This document shows, one piece after another, positions 7,175 through 13,677 of a stretch of DNA of 13,677 nucleotides; position 1 is the first letter of the stretch, and each line of letters starts with the position of its first letter. Origin of the DNA: DASPTH01 sp035623515 (GTDB lineage Bacteria > Actinomycetota > Acidimicrobiia > IMCC26256 > DASPTH01); the NCBI GenBank assembly GCA_035623515.1, contig DASPTH010000392.1, forward strand, positions 1 to 13,677, given 5' to 3'. The notes beneath the pieces were generated by a model. The model made no database searches and had not been told where the DNA came from. It worked only from the letters and a program-made list of their open reading frames with translations. A program made the translations under genes and the position numbers.

Positions 7175-8238
7175 GACGAGACGTCGAGCGCGCTCGCGAC
7201 CGCGTTCACCGTGGCGTCGACCGCCTCGCCCACGTGCACCTCGCTGATCGCGCGCTCGGGGTCCTTCAACCCGTGGCCGGTGACCGTGCACACCACGACG
7301 TCGTCGGCGACCACCAGTCCGTCGGCCAGCGCACGAAAGAGACCCGCGACCGACGCGGCCGACGCGGGTTCGACGAAGCATCCCTCCTCGGCGGCGAGGT
7401 AGTGGTACGCCTCGAGGATCTCCGCGTCGGTGACGGCCCCGATGTGCCCACCCGACTCGTCACGCGCCGCCACCGCGCCGATCCACGACGCGGGGTTGCC
7501 GATGCGGATGGCGGTCGCGATGGTCTCGGGGTGCGGCACCGGCTCGCCGAGGACGATGGGCGCGGAGCCGGCCGCCTGCCAGCCGAGCATGCGTGGGAGC
7601 CGCGTCGCCCGCCCCAGCGCGTGGTACTCGCGGTAGCCACGCCACCACGCGGTGATGTTGCCCGCGTTGCCGACCGGGAGGCTGTGCGCGGTCGGCGCGT
7701 CGCCGAGCACGTCGACGACCTCGAACGACGCCGTCTTCTGCCCCTCGATGCGGCACGGGTTCACGGAGTTCACGACCTCGACGCCCGGTTGCTCGCCGAG
7801 GGCTCGGACGATCTCGAGGGCGTCGTCGAAGTTCCCGCGGATGGGCACGAGGCGCGCACCGTGGATCAGTGCCTGCGCGAGCTTCCCGAGGGCGATGTGC
7901 CCGGCAGGCAGCACCACTCCGCACGCGACCCCCGCGCGTGCCGCGTATGCGGCAGCCGACGCCGAGGTGTTACCGGTCGACGCGCAGATCGCGAGCTTGG
8001 CACCCCGCTCGACGGCGATCGACATCGCCATCGTCATCCCGCGGTCCTTGAACGACGCGGTGGGATTCGACCCCTCGACCTTGAGCAGCACACGCGCGAC
8101 ACCGGCGCGCTGTGCGACTCGGGGTGCGTCGAGGAGCGGCGTGTTGCCCTCGAGCAGGGTGACGACCGGCGTGGCGTCGGTGACGGGCAGGTGCTCGCGG
8201 TACGCCTCGATCACACCGGGCCAGGGCGTGACGCTCAC
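7171..8238 (-). CDS. thrC: threonine synthase
   Basis: PLP enzyme (fold type II) that converts O-phosphohomoserine to threonine and phosphate, the last step of the pathway. The 355 aa show EGNTPL (30-35), the PLP-lysine motif NPTASFKDRG (58-67, K64), the ASTGNTSASAAAYAARAG region (86-103), the PLP-phosphate loop PVGNAGN (188-194) and TGHGLKDP (320-327). The length is that of the short actinobacterial/Bacillus form. The GTG start at 8238 overlaps the hom stop by 4 nt (GTGA), with GGGAG seven nt upstream. Its substrate needs a homoserine kinase, and no thrB is present in the window. Confidence 0.97.
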   Translation of the reverse strand: MSVTPWPGVIEAYREHLPVTDATPVVTLLEGNTPLLDAPRVAQRAGVARVLLKVEGSNPTASFKDRGMTMAMSIAVERGAKLAICASTGNTSASAAAYAARAGVACGVVLPAGHIALGKLAQALIHGARLVPIRGNFDDALEIVRALGEQPGVEVVNSVNPCRIEGQKTASFEVVDVLGDAPTAHSLPVGNAGNITAWWRGYREYHALGRATRLPRMLGWQAAGSAPIVLGEPVPHPETIATAIRIGNPASWIGAVAARDESGGHIGAVTDAEILEAYHYLAAEEGCFVEPASAASVAGLFRALADGLVVADDVVVCTVTGHGLKDPERAISEVHVGEAVDATVNAVASALDVSS

Positions 8239-9524
8239 TCCTCTTCTCCCATCACCCGGAGCACGGATCCGACTCGGTGCACCGGCTCGACGCCTTGGAG
8301 CGCCTCCACGGTGGCACGCAGGTCGGCCTCACGAGCCTTGTGCGTGACGAAGATGAGCCGCGCCTCTTCGCCGATGCCGCGCTGGTTCATCGACTTGATG
8401 GACACGCCGTGACGGCCGAACTCGGTCGCGATGGCGGCGAGCACTCCGGGCCGGTCGGCCACCTCGACGAGCAGGTAGAACTGCGACGCGACCTCCCCGA
8501 TCGGCCGGATCGGCCGGGGCGCGAGGGCGCCCACGGTCGCGCCCTTCCGCCCCTCCACGAGGTTCTTGGCCGCGTCGACGAGATCGCCCAGCACCGCAGA
8601 CGCCGTGGGCGCGCCGCCCGCACCGCGGCCGTAGAGCATCAACTCGCCGACCGCGTCGCCCTCGATGAACACCGCGTTGAACGAGTCGCGCACCGACGCC
8701 AGCGGGTGGCGCTCCGGGACCATCGCGGGGTGCACGCGCACCGCGATCTCGCCGTCGAACTCCTCGGCGACCGCGAGCAGCTTCACCACGTACCCGAGGT
8801 CGCGCGCCGACTCGATGTCGTCGGTCGTGATCCCGGTGATCCCTTCGCGGTACACGTCACTGGCGGTGACCCGCGCCCCGAACGCGATCGAGGCGATGAT
8901 CGCCGCCTTGGCGGCGGCGTCGAGCCCCTCGACGTCGGCGGTGGGGTCGGCCTCGGCGAACCCGAGGGCCTGAGCGTCGGCCAGCGCGCCGTCGAAGGAG
9001 TCGCCGCCGTCGCTCATGCGCGTGAGGATGTAGTTGGTGGTGCCGTTGACGATGCCCATCACCCGCCGGATGTGGTCACCGGCGAGCGATTCGCGCAACG
9101 GACGGATGAGCGGGATGCCGCCCGCGACGGACGCCTCGAAGAGGAAGTCGACGCCCGCGCCCTCGGCGGTCTCGAACAGCGACCGGCCGTGGGTCGCGAG
9201 CAGCTCCTTGTTCGCGGTGACGACGGGCTTGCCGGCCATCAGGGCGTCGACGATCAGCGAGCGGGCGGGTTCGACGCCACCGATCACCTCCACGACGATG
9301 TCGACGTCGGGGTCGCCGACCACCGCGGCGGGATCGTCGGTGAAGCGGTTGGCCGGGAGCGGGAGCCCGCGATCCTTGGCGAGGTCGCGCACCGCGACGC
9401 GTGCCACCTCGAGCGGGACCCCCGAACGCGCCTCGATGACCTCGGCGTGATCGTGCACGAGCCGTACCAGCGCGCTCCCGACGTTGCCGCAGCCGAGGAT
9501 CCCGACGCGCACCCGGTCCTGCAT
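8235..9524 (-). CDS. hom: homoserine dehydrogenase
   Basis: Reduces aspartate semialdehyde to homoserine, the branch point toward threonine and methionine. The 429 aa contain a Rossmann NAD(P) domain with GILGCGNVGSA (8-18), VVTANKELLA (101-110, K106) and the catalytic region EADPTADVEGLDAAAK (191-206, K206). A C-terminal ACT domain at about 348-425 (YLLVEVADRPGVLAAIA) is the usual site for threonine feedback control. There is no fused aspartokinase. The ATG at 9524 shares one base with the lysA stop (TGATG). It is directly upstream of thrC, overlapping by 4 nt. Confidence 0.97.
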   Translation of the reverse strand: MQDRVRVGILGCGNVGSALVRLVHDHAEVIEARSGVPLEVARVAVRDLAKDRGLPLPANRFTDDPAAVVGDPDVDIVVEVIGGVEPARSLIVDALMAGKPVVTANKELLATHGRSLFETAEGAGVDFLFEASVAGGIPLIRPLRESLAGDHIRRVMGIVNGTTNYILTRMSDGGDSFDGALADAQALGFAEADPTADVEGLDAAAKAAIIASIAFGARVTASDVYREGITGITTDDIESARDLGYVVKLLAVAEEFDGEIAVRVHPAMVPERHPLASVRDSFNAVFIEGDAVGELMLYGRGAGGAPTASAVLGDLVDAAKNLVEGRKGATVGALAPRPIRPIGEVASQFYLLVEVADRPGVLAAIATEFGRHGVSIKSMNQRGIGEEARLIFVTHKAREADLRATVEALQGVEPVHRVGSVLRVMGEEE

Positions 9525-10876
9525 CAGGAGCCCGACCTCTCCGCCTCGAGCCGATCGCGGACGACGAGATCCTCGAACGTCTCGCGCCGGACCACGAGAC
9601 GCGCCGTCCCGTCACGCAGGAAGACGACCGCCGGGCGCGGGACGAGGTTGTAGTTGGACGCCATCGACGCCGCGTACGCGCCCGTGACCGGCGTGGCGAG
9701 CACGTCGCCGACCGCGAGGTCTGCGGGTAGCCGCGCGTCCTTCACCAGGATGTCGCCCTGCTCGCAGTGCTTGCCCGCGACGGTCACGAGCGCGGGGCGA
9801 TGCGCCGTCGCGCGGGCGGGGAGGAACGCCTCGTAACGCGCGCCATACGTGACGGGCCGCGGGTTGTCGCTCATGCCCCCGTCGACCGCGGCATAGGTAC
9901 GCACCCCGGGGATCTCCTTGATGGAACCGACGCGGTACAGCGTGACACCCGACGGCCCCGCGATCGATCGCCCGGCTTCGACGGCCAGCCGCGGCCGCGG
10001 GTCGAGGCCCACCGCGGCGCACGCGCGGGCGTAGGCGTGGCGCACCTCGGTGGCGAACTCCCGGATCGACGGGGCGTCGAGGTCGTCGGCGGTGTACGGG
10101 ACGCCGAGGCCGCCACCGAGGTTCACCTCCTCGACCGGCCGGCCGAGCGTGTCGACGACCTCGGCGACGAGCTGCGCGACGACGGTCGCGGCGCGCGCGT
10201 ACGACTCGAGCACCAGGATCTGCGAGCCGATGTGACAGTGGAAGCCGACGAACTCCATCGCTTCGCTCTTCACCACGCGTGTGGCAGCATCGAGCGCGGC
10301 ACCGTTGGAGACGGTGAAGCCGAACTTCGAGTCGTCGGCACCAGTGGCGATGTACTCGTGCGTGTGGGCTTCGACTCCGGGTGTGACGCGCAGCTGCACG
10401 CGGGGCGGCGGGAACCCGGCACCGACGAGCGCCTCGATGCGGTCGAGCTCGTCGTTGCCGTCGACCACGATCTTCCCGACGCCGAGCTCGAGCGCGAGCC
10501 GCAACTCGAGCTCCGACTTGTTGTTCCCGTGGAACGCCATGCGACGGGCCGGGAACCCCGCGGTGTGCGCGACGTGGGCCTCGCCGCCGGTCGCGACGTC
10601 GAGGAGGAGCCCCTCCTCGTCGACGAGCCGGGCCATCGCCGTGCACAGGAACGCCTTGGCCGCGTAGGCCACGGAGTCTCGGTCGAACGCCGCGAGGTAC
10701 TCGCGGCAGCGGGTCCGGAGCTCGTCCTCGTCGTAGGTATAGAGCGGGGTCCCGAACGTGTCGGCGAGCTGCGCGAGATCACAACCGGCGATCGAGAGCC
10801 GGCCCGCGGCATCGACGGCCGCGCTCCGGGGCAACAGCCGGAGGTCGATGGGCGCGTCGGCCGCGTCGTTCGCCAT
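9524..10876 (-). CDS. lysA: diaminopimelate decarboxylase
   Basis: PLP enzyme that decarboxylates meso-diaminopimelate to lysine, the last step of lysine synthesis. The 450 aa form an alanine-racemase-like barrel followed by a beta domain. Seen: the PLP lysine in YAAKAF (K74), GFHCHIGSQI (211-220), NLGGGLG (252-258), EAGRSI (300-305), the substrate/dimer-site cysteine in AGKHCEQGD (367-375, C371), and GAYAASMASNYN (399-410, Y401). The ATG at 10876 overlaps the argS stop by one base (TGATG) and has AGGAG eight nt upstream inside argS. It is followed by hom with the same kind of overlap. This order is conserved in actinobacteria. Confidence 0.97.
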   Translation of the reverse strand: MANDAADAPIDLRLLPRSAAVDAAGRLSIAGCDLAQLADTFGTPLYTYDEDELRTRCREYLAAFDRDSVAYAAKAFLCTAMARLVDEEGLLLDVATGGEAHVAHTAGFPARRMAFHGNNKSELELRLALELGVGKIVVDGNDELDRIEALVGAGFPPPRVQLRVTPGVEAHTHEYIATGADDSKFGFTVSNGAALDAATRVVKSEAMEFVGFHCHIGSQILVLESYARAATVVAQLVAEVVDTLGRPVEEVNLGGGLGVPYTADDLDAPSIREFATEVRHAYARACAAVGLDPRPRLAVEAGRSIAGPSGVTLYRVGSIKEIPGVRTYAAVDGGMSDNPRPVTYGARYEAFLPARATAHRPALVTVAGKHCEQGDILVKDARLPADLAVGDVLATPVTGAYAASMASNYNLVPRPAVVFLRDGTARLVVRRETFEDLVVRDRLEAERSGS

Positions 10877-12528
10877 CAGGCGAACTCCTGGTCGTCGGGC
10901 TCGGCCCGCACCATCTCGTCGGGCGCGTCGACGCCGAGGACGGCGAGCGCGCTCGCGAGCCCGAGGCGGCACGCCTCGGCCAACCAGAGCCGGGCCTGCG
11001 TGAGCGCGGCGTCGTCCGAGATGACGCGGCAGTCGCGATAGAACCCGTGGAACGACTTGGCGAAGTCGCGCACCCACGTGGTGACGCGATGTGGTGCGCG
11101 CAACTCCGTTGCGGTCGCCAGCACGTCGGCATACTGCGCGAGCGCACGCAGGAGCTCGAGCTCGCGTTCGTGGGTGAGCACACCGAGGTTCGTCTCGAGG
11201 ATCGGGAGGCGTGCGACCCCGCGCTCGGTGGCGCGTCGACCGATCGACGCAATGCGGGCGTGCGCGTACTGCACGTAGTAGACGGGGTTCTCCATCGACT
11301 GCGACGTCACGAGATCGAGGTCGAACGTCTGCGACGTGTCGATGCTCTGCAAGAGGAAGGTGAGGCGCGCGACGTCGGGGTCGACCTCGTCGAGGATGTC
11401 GGCGAGGGTGATGATGTTGCCGGCGCGCTTCGAGAGGGTCACGAGCTCGCCGCCCTTCTCGAGCTTCACGAGCTGACCGAGCAGCACCTCGGGCTCACCC
11501 GAGGGATAGCCGAGCGCCTCCATGCCCGCCTGGATCGACTTCACCTGGCCGTGGTGGTCGGCACCCCAGATGTCGATGAGGTGCTCCCATCCCCGCTCGA
11601 ACTTGTCGCGGTGGTACGCGAGGTCGGGGAGCAAGTAGGTGGAATCGCCGTCGCGCTTCACGAGCACTCGGTCGCGCTGGTCGCCGAAGTCGGTGGAGCG
11701 GAACCACGTGGCGCCGTCTCGCTCGTACACATGGCCCCGCGCGCGCAGGTCGTCGAGCACGGCGGCGACCGCGCCGGAGTCGTGCAACGTGCGCTCGGAG
11801 AACCACGTGTCGAAGTGCACGCCGATGCGGTCGAGGTCGTGCCGGACGCCTTCGACGGCCCAGCGGTAGCCCCATTCGCGCGCGTCGTCCTGCGTGGCAC
11901 CCTCGCCCACTTCCGACCGGAGTCGGTGGCCCATCTCCACGAGGTACTCGCCGTGGTAGCCGTCCTCGGGCGGCTCCTCGCCGCGGTAGCGGGCGAGCAG
12001 CGAGCTGGCAAACGTGTCGAGCTGGTTCCCCGCGTCGTTGAGGTAGTACTCACGGTGGACCTCGGCGCCCTGTGACGCCAGCAGGTTCGCGATGGCGTCG
12101 CCGACCGCGACCCACCGGCCACCACCGGCGTGAATGGGACCCGTCGGGTTCAGCGAGACGAACTCGAGGTTGATCCGATGACCGGCGAGCGCGCGCGAGT
12201 GCCCGCAGTGGTCGCCCTGTGCCACGACCGCGCGGAGCACCTCGTGCAGCCAACTGGGCGCGAGGAAGAAGTTGAGGAAGCCGGGTCCTGCGACCTCGAC
12301 GCGTTCGAGGTGCTCGGGCCGTTCCGACTCCAGCGCGACGACGATCTTGGCCGCGACATCGCGCGCCGGCGCGCCGACCGTCGTGGCGAGCCGCATCGCG
12401 ACGTTGGTCGAGAAGTCACCGTTCCCGCCCTTCGTGGGCGGTCCGAGCTCCACGCCACCGTCGGGCACGGGGAAGCCCGCTGCGTCGAGCGCGACGCGGA
12501 GAGCGGCGAGCAGCTGGTCACGAATCAC
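10876..12528 (-). CDS. argS: arginyl-tRNA synthetase
   Basis: Charges tRNA-Arg with arginine in the cytoplasm. The 550 aa have the ArgS N-terminal tRNA D-loop domain (about 1-90, with GDFSTNVAMRLA at 37-48 and GPGFLNFFL at 81-89), the class Ia catalytic core with the HIGH-type motif NPTGPIHAGGGR (127-138), IWGADHHGQV (320-329), and LSKRAGNIITLAD (365-377) in the KMSKS place, then the DALR anticodon-binding domain (YYVQYAHARI, 417-426, to the end). The last His of HIGH is Gly, as I recall for other actinobacterial ArgS. I chose the GTG at 12528 because ArgS commonly begins M-I-R-D-Q-L. A GTG at 12567 would add 13 residues, rich in Arg and Pro, not expected for the family. The TGA of a possible 15-codon leader overlaps the chosen GTG. 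Confidence 0.95.
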   Translation of the reverse strand: MIRDQLLAALRVALDAAGFPVPDGGVELGPPTKGGNGDFSTNVAMRLATTVGAPARDVAAKIVVALESERPEHLERVEVAGPGFLNFFLAPSWLHEVLRAVVAQGDHCGHSRALAGHRINLEFVSLNPTGPIHAGGGRWVAVGDAIANLLASQGAEVHREYYLNDAGNQLDTFASSLLARYRGEEPPEDGYHGEYLVEMGHRLRSEVGEGATQDDAREWGYRWAVEGVRHDLDRIGVHFDTWFSERTLHDSGAVAAVLDDLRARGHVYERDGATWFRSTDFGDQRDRVLVKRDGDSTYLLPDLAYHRDKFERGWEHLIDIWGADHHGQVKSIQAGMEALGYPSGEPEVLLGQLVKLEKGGELVTLSKRAGNIITLADILDEVDPDVARLTFLLQSIDTSQTFDLDLVTSQSMENPVYYVQYAHARIASIGRRATERGVARLPILETNLGVLTHERELELLRALAQYADVLATATELRAPHRVTTWVRDFAKSFHGFYRDCRVISDDAALTQARLWLAEACRLGLASALAVLGVDAPDEMVRAEPDDQEFA

Positions 12529-12572
12529 GAAGCGTGGGCGCGGGTTGCTGCGCGGATCGCGGCGCACCGCAT
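12525..12572 (-). CDS. possible 15-residue argS leader peptide
   Basis: On the minus strand an ATG at 12572 opens MRCAAIRAATRAHAS and stops at a TGA that overlaps the argS GTG start by 4 nt (GTGA), the same coupling used between hom, thrC and the dehydrogenase gene. A TACGAT box lies 6 nt before this ATG, the spacing typical of leaderless transcripts. Three of the 15 codons are arginine (CGG, CGC, CGC). Seen: the frame, the box and the overlap. Inferred: translation of the leader feeds ribosomes into argS, possibly sensing arginyl-tRNA. High GC favours Arg and Ala codons, so chance cannot be excluded. Confidence 0.35.
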   Translation of the reverse strand: MRCAAIRAATRAHAS

Positions 12573-12578
12573 GTCAGC

Positions 12579-12584
12579 ATCGTA
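12579..12584 (-). promoter_or_regulatory. possible -10 box of the argS operon
   Basis: TACGAT on the minus strand matches TAnnnT (4/6 to TATAAT) and ends 6 nt before the ATG of the possible leader peptide at 12572. No -35 is visible at 17 nt. It would drive argS-lysA-hom-thrC and the genes after them. Confidence 0.35.
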
Positions 12585-12646
12585 GCGGCGCGCCCTCTCG
12601 CCACTCTCCGCGATTCGACCCGGTGAGACCACGCGCGCGCCCGCGG

Positions 12647-12652
12647 TAGGGT
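12647..12652 (+). promoter_or_regulatory. possible -10 box of the unknown two-gene operon
   Basis: TAGGGT fits the same TAnnnT pattern as the other boxes here and lies 34 nt before the ATG at 12687, leaving room for the AGGAG ribosome binding site at 12677-12681. The -35 is weak. Together with the argS box, the gap 12573-12686 looks like a divergent promoter region. Confidence 0.3.
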
Positions 12653-12686
12653 GCGCCCCGCGGGGAAGGCTGGCCAAGGAGCACGC

Positions 12687-13028
12687 ATGCAGCCGACGGG
12701 CGACGGCCGCGTCGAGCCGCCGGGAGGGACGGCGGGTCGACCATCGGGCCTCGCGGTGGTGTACGAGGCGCTCGACCACCTCGTCGCGAGCTACGGGCTC
12801 CGTGACGCCGCGCTCGTCGTCGACGTCCCCGGCATGGGACGCCAACTCCTGCACGCCGGCCGGCTCCCTTTGCACGACGACCCGCACGGCTGGCACGAGG
12901 CCGCGCCCGGCCTCTACCTCGACCCACCGGCGGGTGAGCCGGTGCTCGCCGAGCTGATGCTCGCGATGGCGGAGCTCGGGTTCCGCGTGGACGTGCCTGC
13001 GGCCGCAGCCGAAGCCGCAACATGGTGA
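12687..13028 (+). CDS. hypothetical protein, first gene of an unknown pair
   Basis: I do not recognise this 113-residue protein. After a Gly/Pro-rich head (1-20), residues 22-59 (LAVVYEALDHLVASYGL, then DAALVVDVPGMGRQLLHAGR) look like an amphipathic helix followed by a beta-strand and loop, faintly like part of a GAF-type sensor fold; this is only an impression. The tail is Ala-rich. There is no signal peptide or membrane segment and only sparse charged surface. The start is well supported: ATG at 12687 with AGGAG at 12677-12681. Its end overlaps the next gene by 7 nt (or 4 nt if that gene uses the GTG at 13025), so the two are probably co-translated and may act together. It diverges from argS. 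Confidence 0.75.
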   Translation: MQPTGDGRVEPPGGTAGRPSGLAVVYEALDHLVASYGLRDAALVVDVPGMGRQLLHAGRLPLHDDPHGWHEAAPGLYLDPPAGEPVLAELMLAMAELGFRVDVPAAAAEAATW

Positions 13029-13603
13029 GCTTCGACGAGCTCGAGATCGAGCTCCGGAGGCTCGCCGGTGTCCTGGCCGTGGGGTTCGCCGAGGCCGACG
13101 GCATCGTGGTGGTCGAGATCCAGGCGGGACCCGACGCGTGCGACGAGCTCGCGCGCGAGGCAACCGCGGAAGCGATGCGACGCCTCGGCCGGCCCGTCGC
13201 CGTCGAGGTCGTCCGCTGGGGAGACGGACCGCCGCGCCCGGCCGAAGCGCGGCTCCGCCTGCTCGACGTCGCCACCGACCCTGCCGCGGGTGAGCTCGCG
13301 GTGCACCTCGCGCGTGGCGACGAGCGCGCGGTCGGGCGCGCCTCCACTGCGCACGGACTGCTCGGCGTGGTGGAGGCGACCGTCTACGCGATCCGCACCT
13401 TCGTCCCCGACCTGACGTACCTGCCCGGCTGGGCGCGTACGGTCGAGACCACACCGGACCGCCGCTTCCTCGTGGTGGCGTCGGTCACCGACCCCGAGGC
13501 GCGCGTCCACCTGCGCGGCGTCGCCGAGGGCAGCACCCCGATCGAAGCCGGCGTCCGCGCCACGCTCGCCGCCCTCAACCGCACCATCAGCCGCGAGCTC
13601 TGA
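13022..13603 (+). CDS. hypothetical protein with two similar C-terminal modules
   Basis: I do not recognise this 193-residue soluble protein. Residues 1-64 read as strand-helix-strand (VLAVGFAEADGIVVVEIQ, then DELAREATAEAMRRL, then PVAVEVV), an ACT- or BON-like outline. Residues 75-125 and 138-187 resemble each other: each has two or three strands ending in a G-x-A segment, then a helix with the spacing A-T-x-x-A (GRASTAHGLLGVVEATVYAI and RGVAEGSTPIEAGVRATLAA), suggesting an internal duplication. There is no signal peptide, membrane segment or catalytic motif. The ATG at 13022 overlaps the end of the preceding gene by 7 nt; a GTG at 13025 in the same frame would give a 4-nt GTGA overlap, as used elsewhere here. 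It is followed after 10 nt by the long palindrome. Confidence 0.75.
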   Translation: MVSFDELEIELRRLAGVLAVGFAEADGIVVVEIQAGPDACDELAREATAEAMRRLGRPVAVEVVRWGDGPPRPAEARLRLLDVATDPAAGELAVHLARGDERAVGRASTAHGLLGVVEATVYAIRTFVPDLTYLPGWARTVETTPDRRFLVVASVTDPEARVHLRGVAEGSTPIEAGVRATLAALNRTISREL

Positions 13604-13613
13604 GCGCCCCGCT

Positions 13614-13667
13614 CTGTTTTGGCGTCTTTGAGTGGGGCTATGGCCCCACTCAAAGACGCCAAAACAG
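13614..13667. repeat. perfect 25-bp inverted repeat with 4-nt loop
   Basis: The left arm runs 13614-13638, the loop is TATG (13639-13642), and the right arm 13643-13667 is its exact reverse complement across all 25 positions. It begins 10 nt after the stop of the last plus-strand gene. The arms are richer in A and T than the surroundings. T-rich sequence lies at the outer left and A-rich at the outer right, the reverse of a bidirectional intrinsic terminator, and no T-run follows. It may end transcription by structure alone, or be a dispersed palindromic repeat or small mobile element. The final 10 bases of the window show nothing more. Confidence 0.85.
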
Positions 13668-13677
13668 GAAAGGGTTT

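Noticed and set aside
12529..12567. GTG at 12567 as the argS start
   Set aside because: It adds 13 Arg/Pro-rich residues outside the family pattern. The GTG at 12528 gives M-I-R-D-Q-L and overlaps the leader-frame stop. Not fully excluded.
12525..13454. Long minus-strand open frame running through the unknown gene pair into the argS leader
   Set aside because: Most of it is antisense to two overlapping genes with a good ribosome binding site. Only its last 15 codons are kept, as a possible leader peptide.

Overview
This window is GC-rich, tightly packed DNA from a bacterial chromosome, most likely an actinobacterium. The gene order argS-lysA-hom-thrC ... rho-rpmE on one strand is the classic actinobacterial arrangement; in Mycobacterium it runs argS-lysA-hom-thrC-thrB-rho-rpmE-prfA. 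Other supporting signs are an actinobacterial-style Rho with a long charged insert, many GTG starts, 1-4 nt gene overlaps, and TAnnnT promoter boxes very close to start codons. An acidimicrobial-type lineage would fit, but that is a guess.

Layout, reading the minus strand from high to low coordinates. argS (10876-12528) is preceded by a possible 15-codon leader peptide. It is followed by lysA, hom, thrC and a short-chain dehydrogenase, each overlapping the previous gene by 1-4 nt, and then purU after 37 nt. A single plus-strand gene for a secreted PQQ-type sugar dehydrogenase (4332-5492) interrupts the run. Divergent from it is an ApgM-type phosphoglycerate mutase homologue (3113-4273), then rho, rpmE and a DUF1385 membrane protein cut by the left edge. 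At the right end two overlapping plus-strand genes of unknown function (12687-13603) diverge from argS. They are followed by a perfect 25-bp inverted repeat with a 4-nt loop at the window end.

How the genes fit together: hom and thrC are the first and last steps from aspartate semialdehyde to threonine, and lysA is the last step to lysine. The step between hom and thrC, homoserine kinase (thrB), is absent from the place where it normally sits, between thrC and rho. The gene now directly upstream of rho is the ApgM-family protein. A subfamily of this fold has been proposed as an alternative homoserine kinase. That substitution is the most interesting hypothesis in the window. Also worth checking are the argS leader peptide, the long terminal palindrome and the repeated architecture of the last unknown protein.

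No tRNA, rRNA, CRISPR array, insertion sequence or phage gene was recognised.
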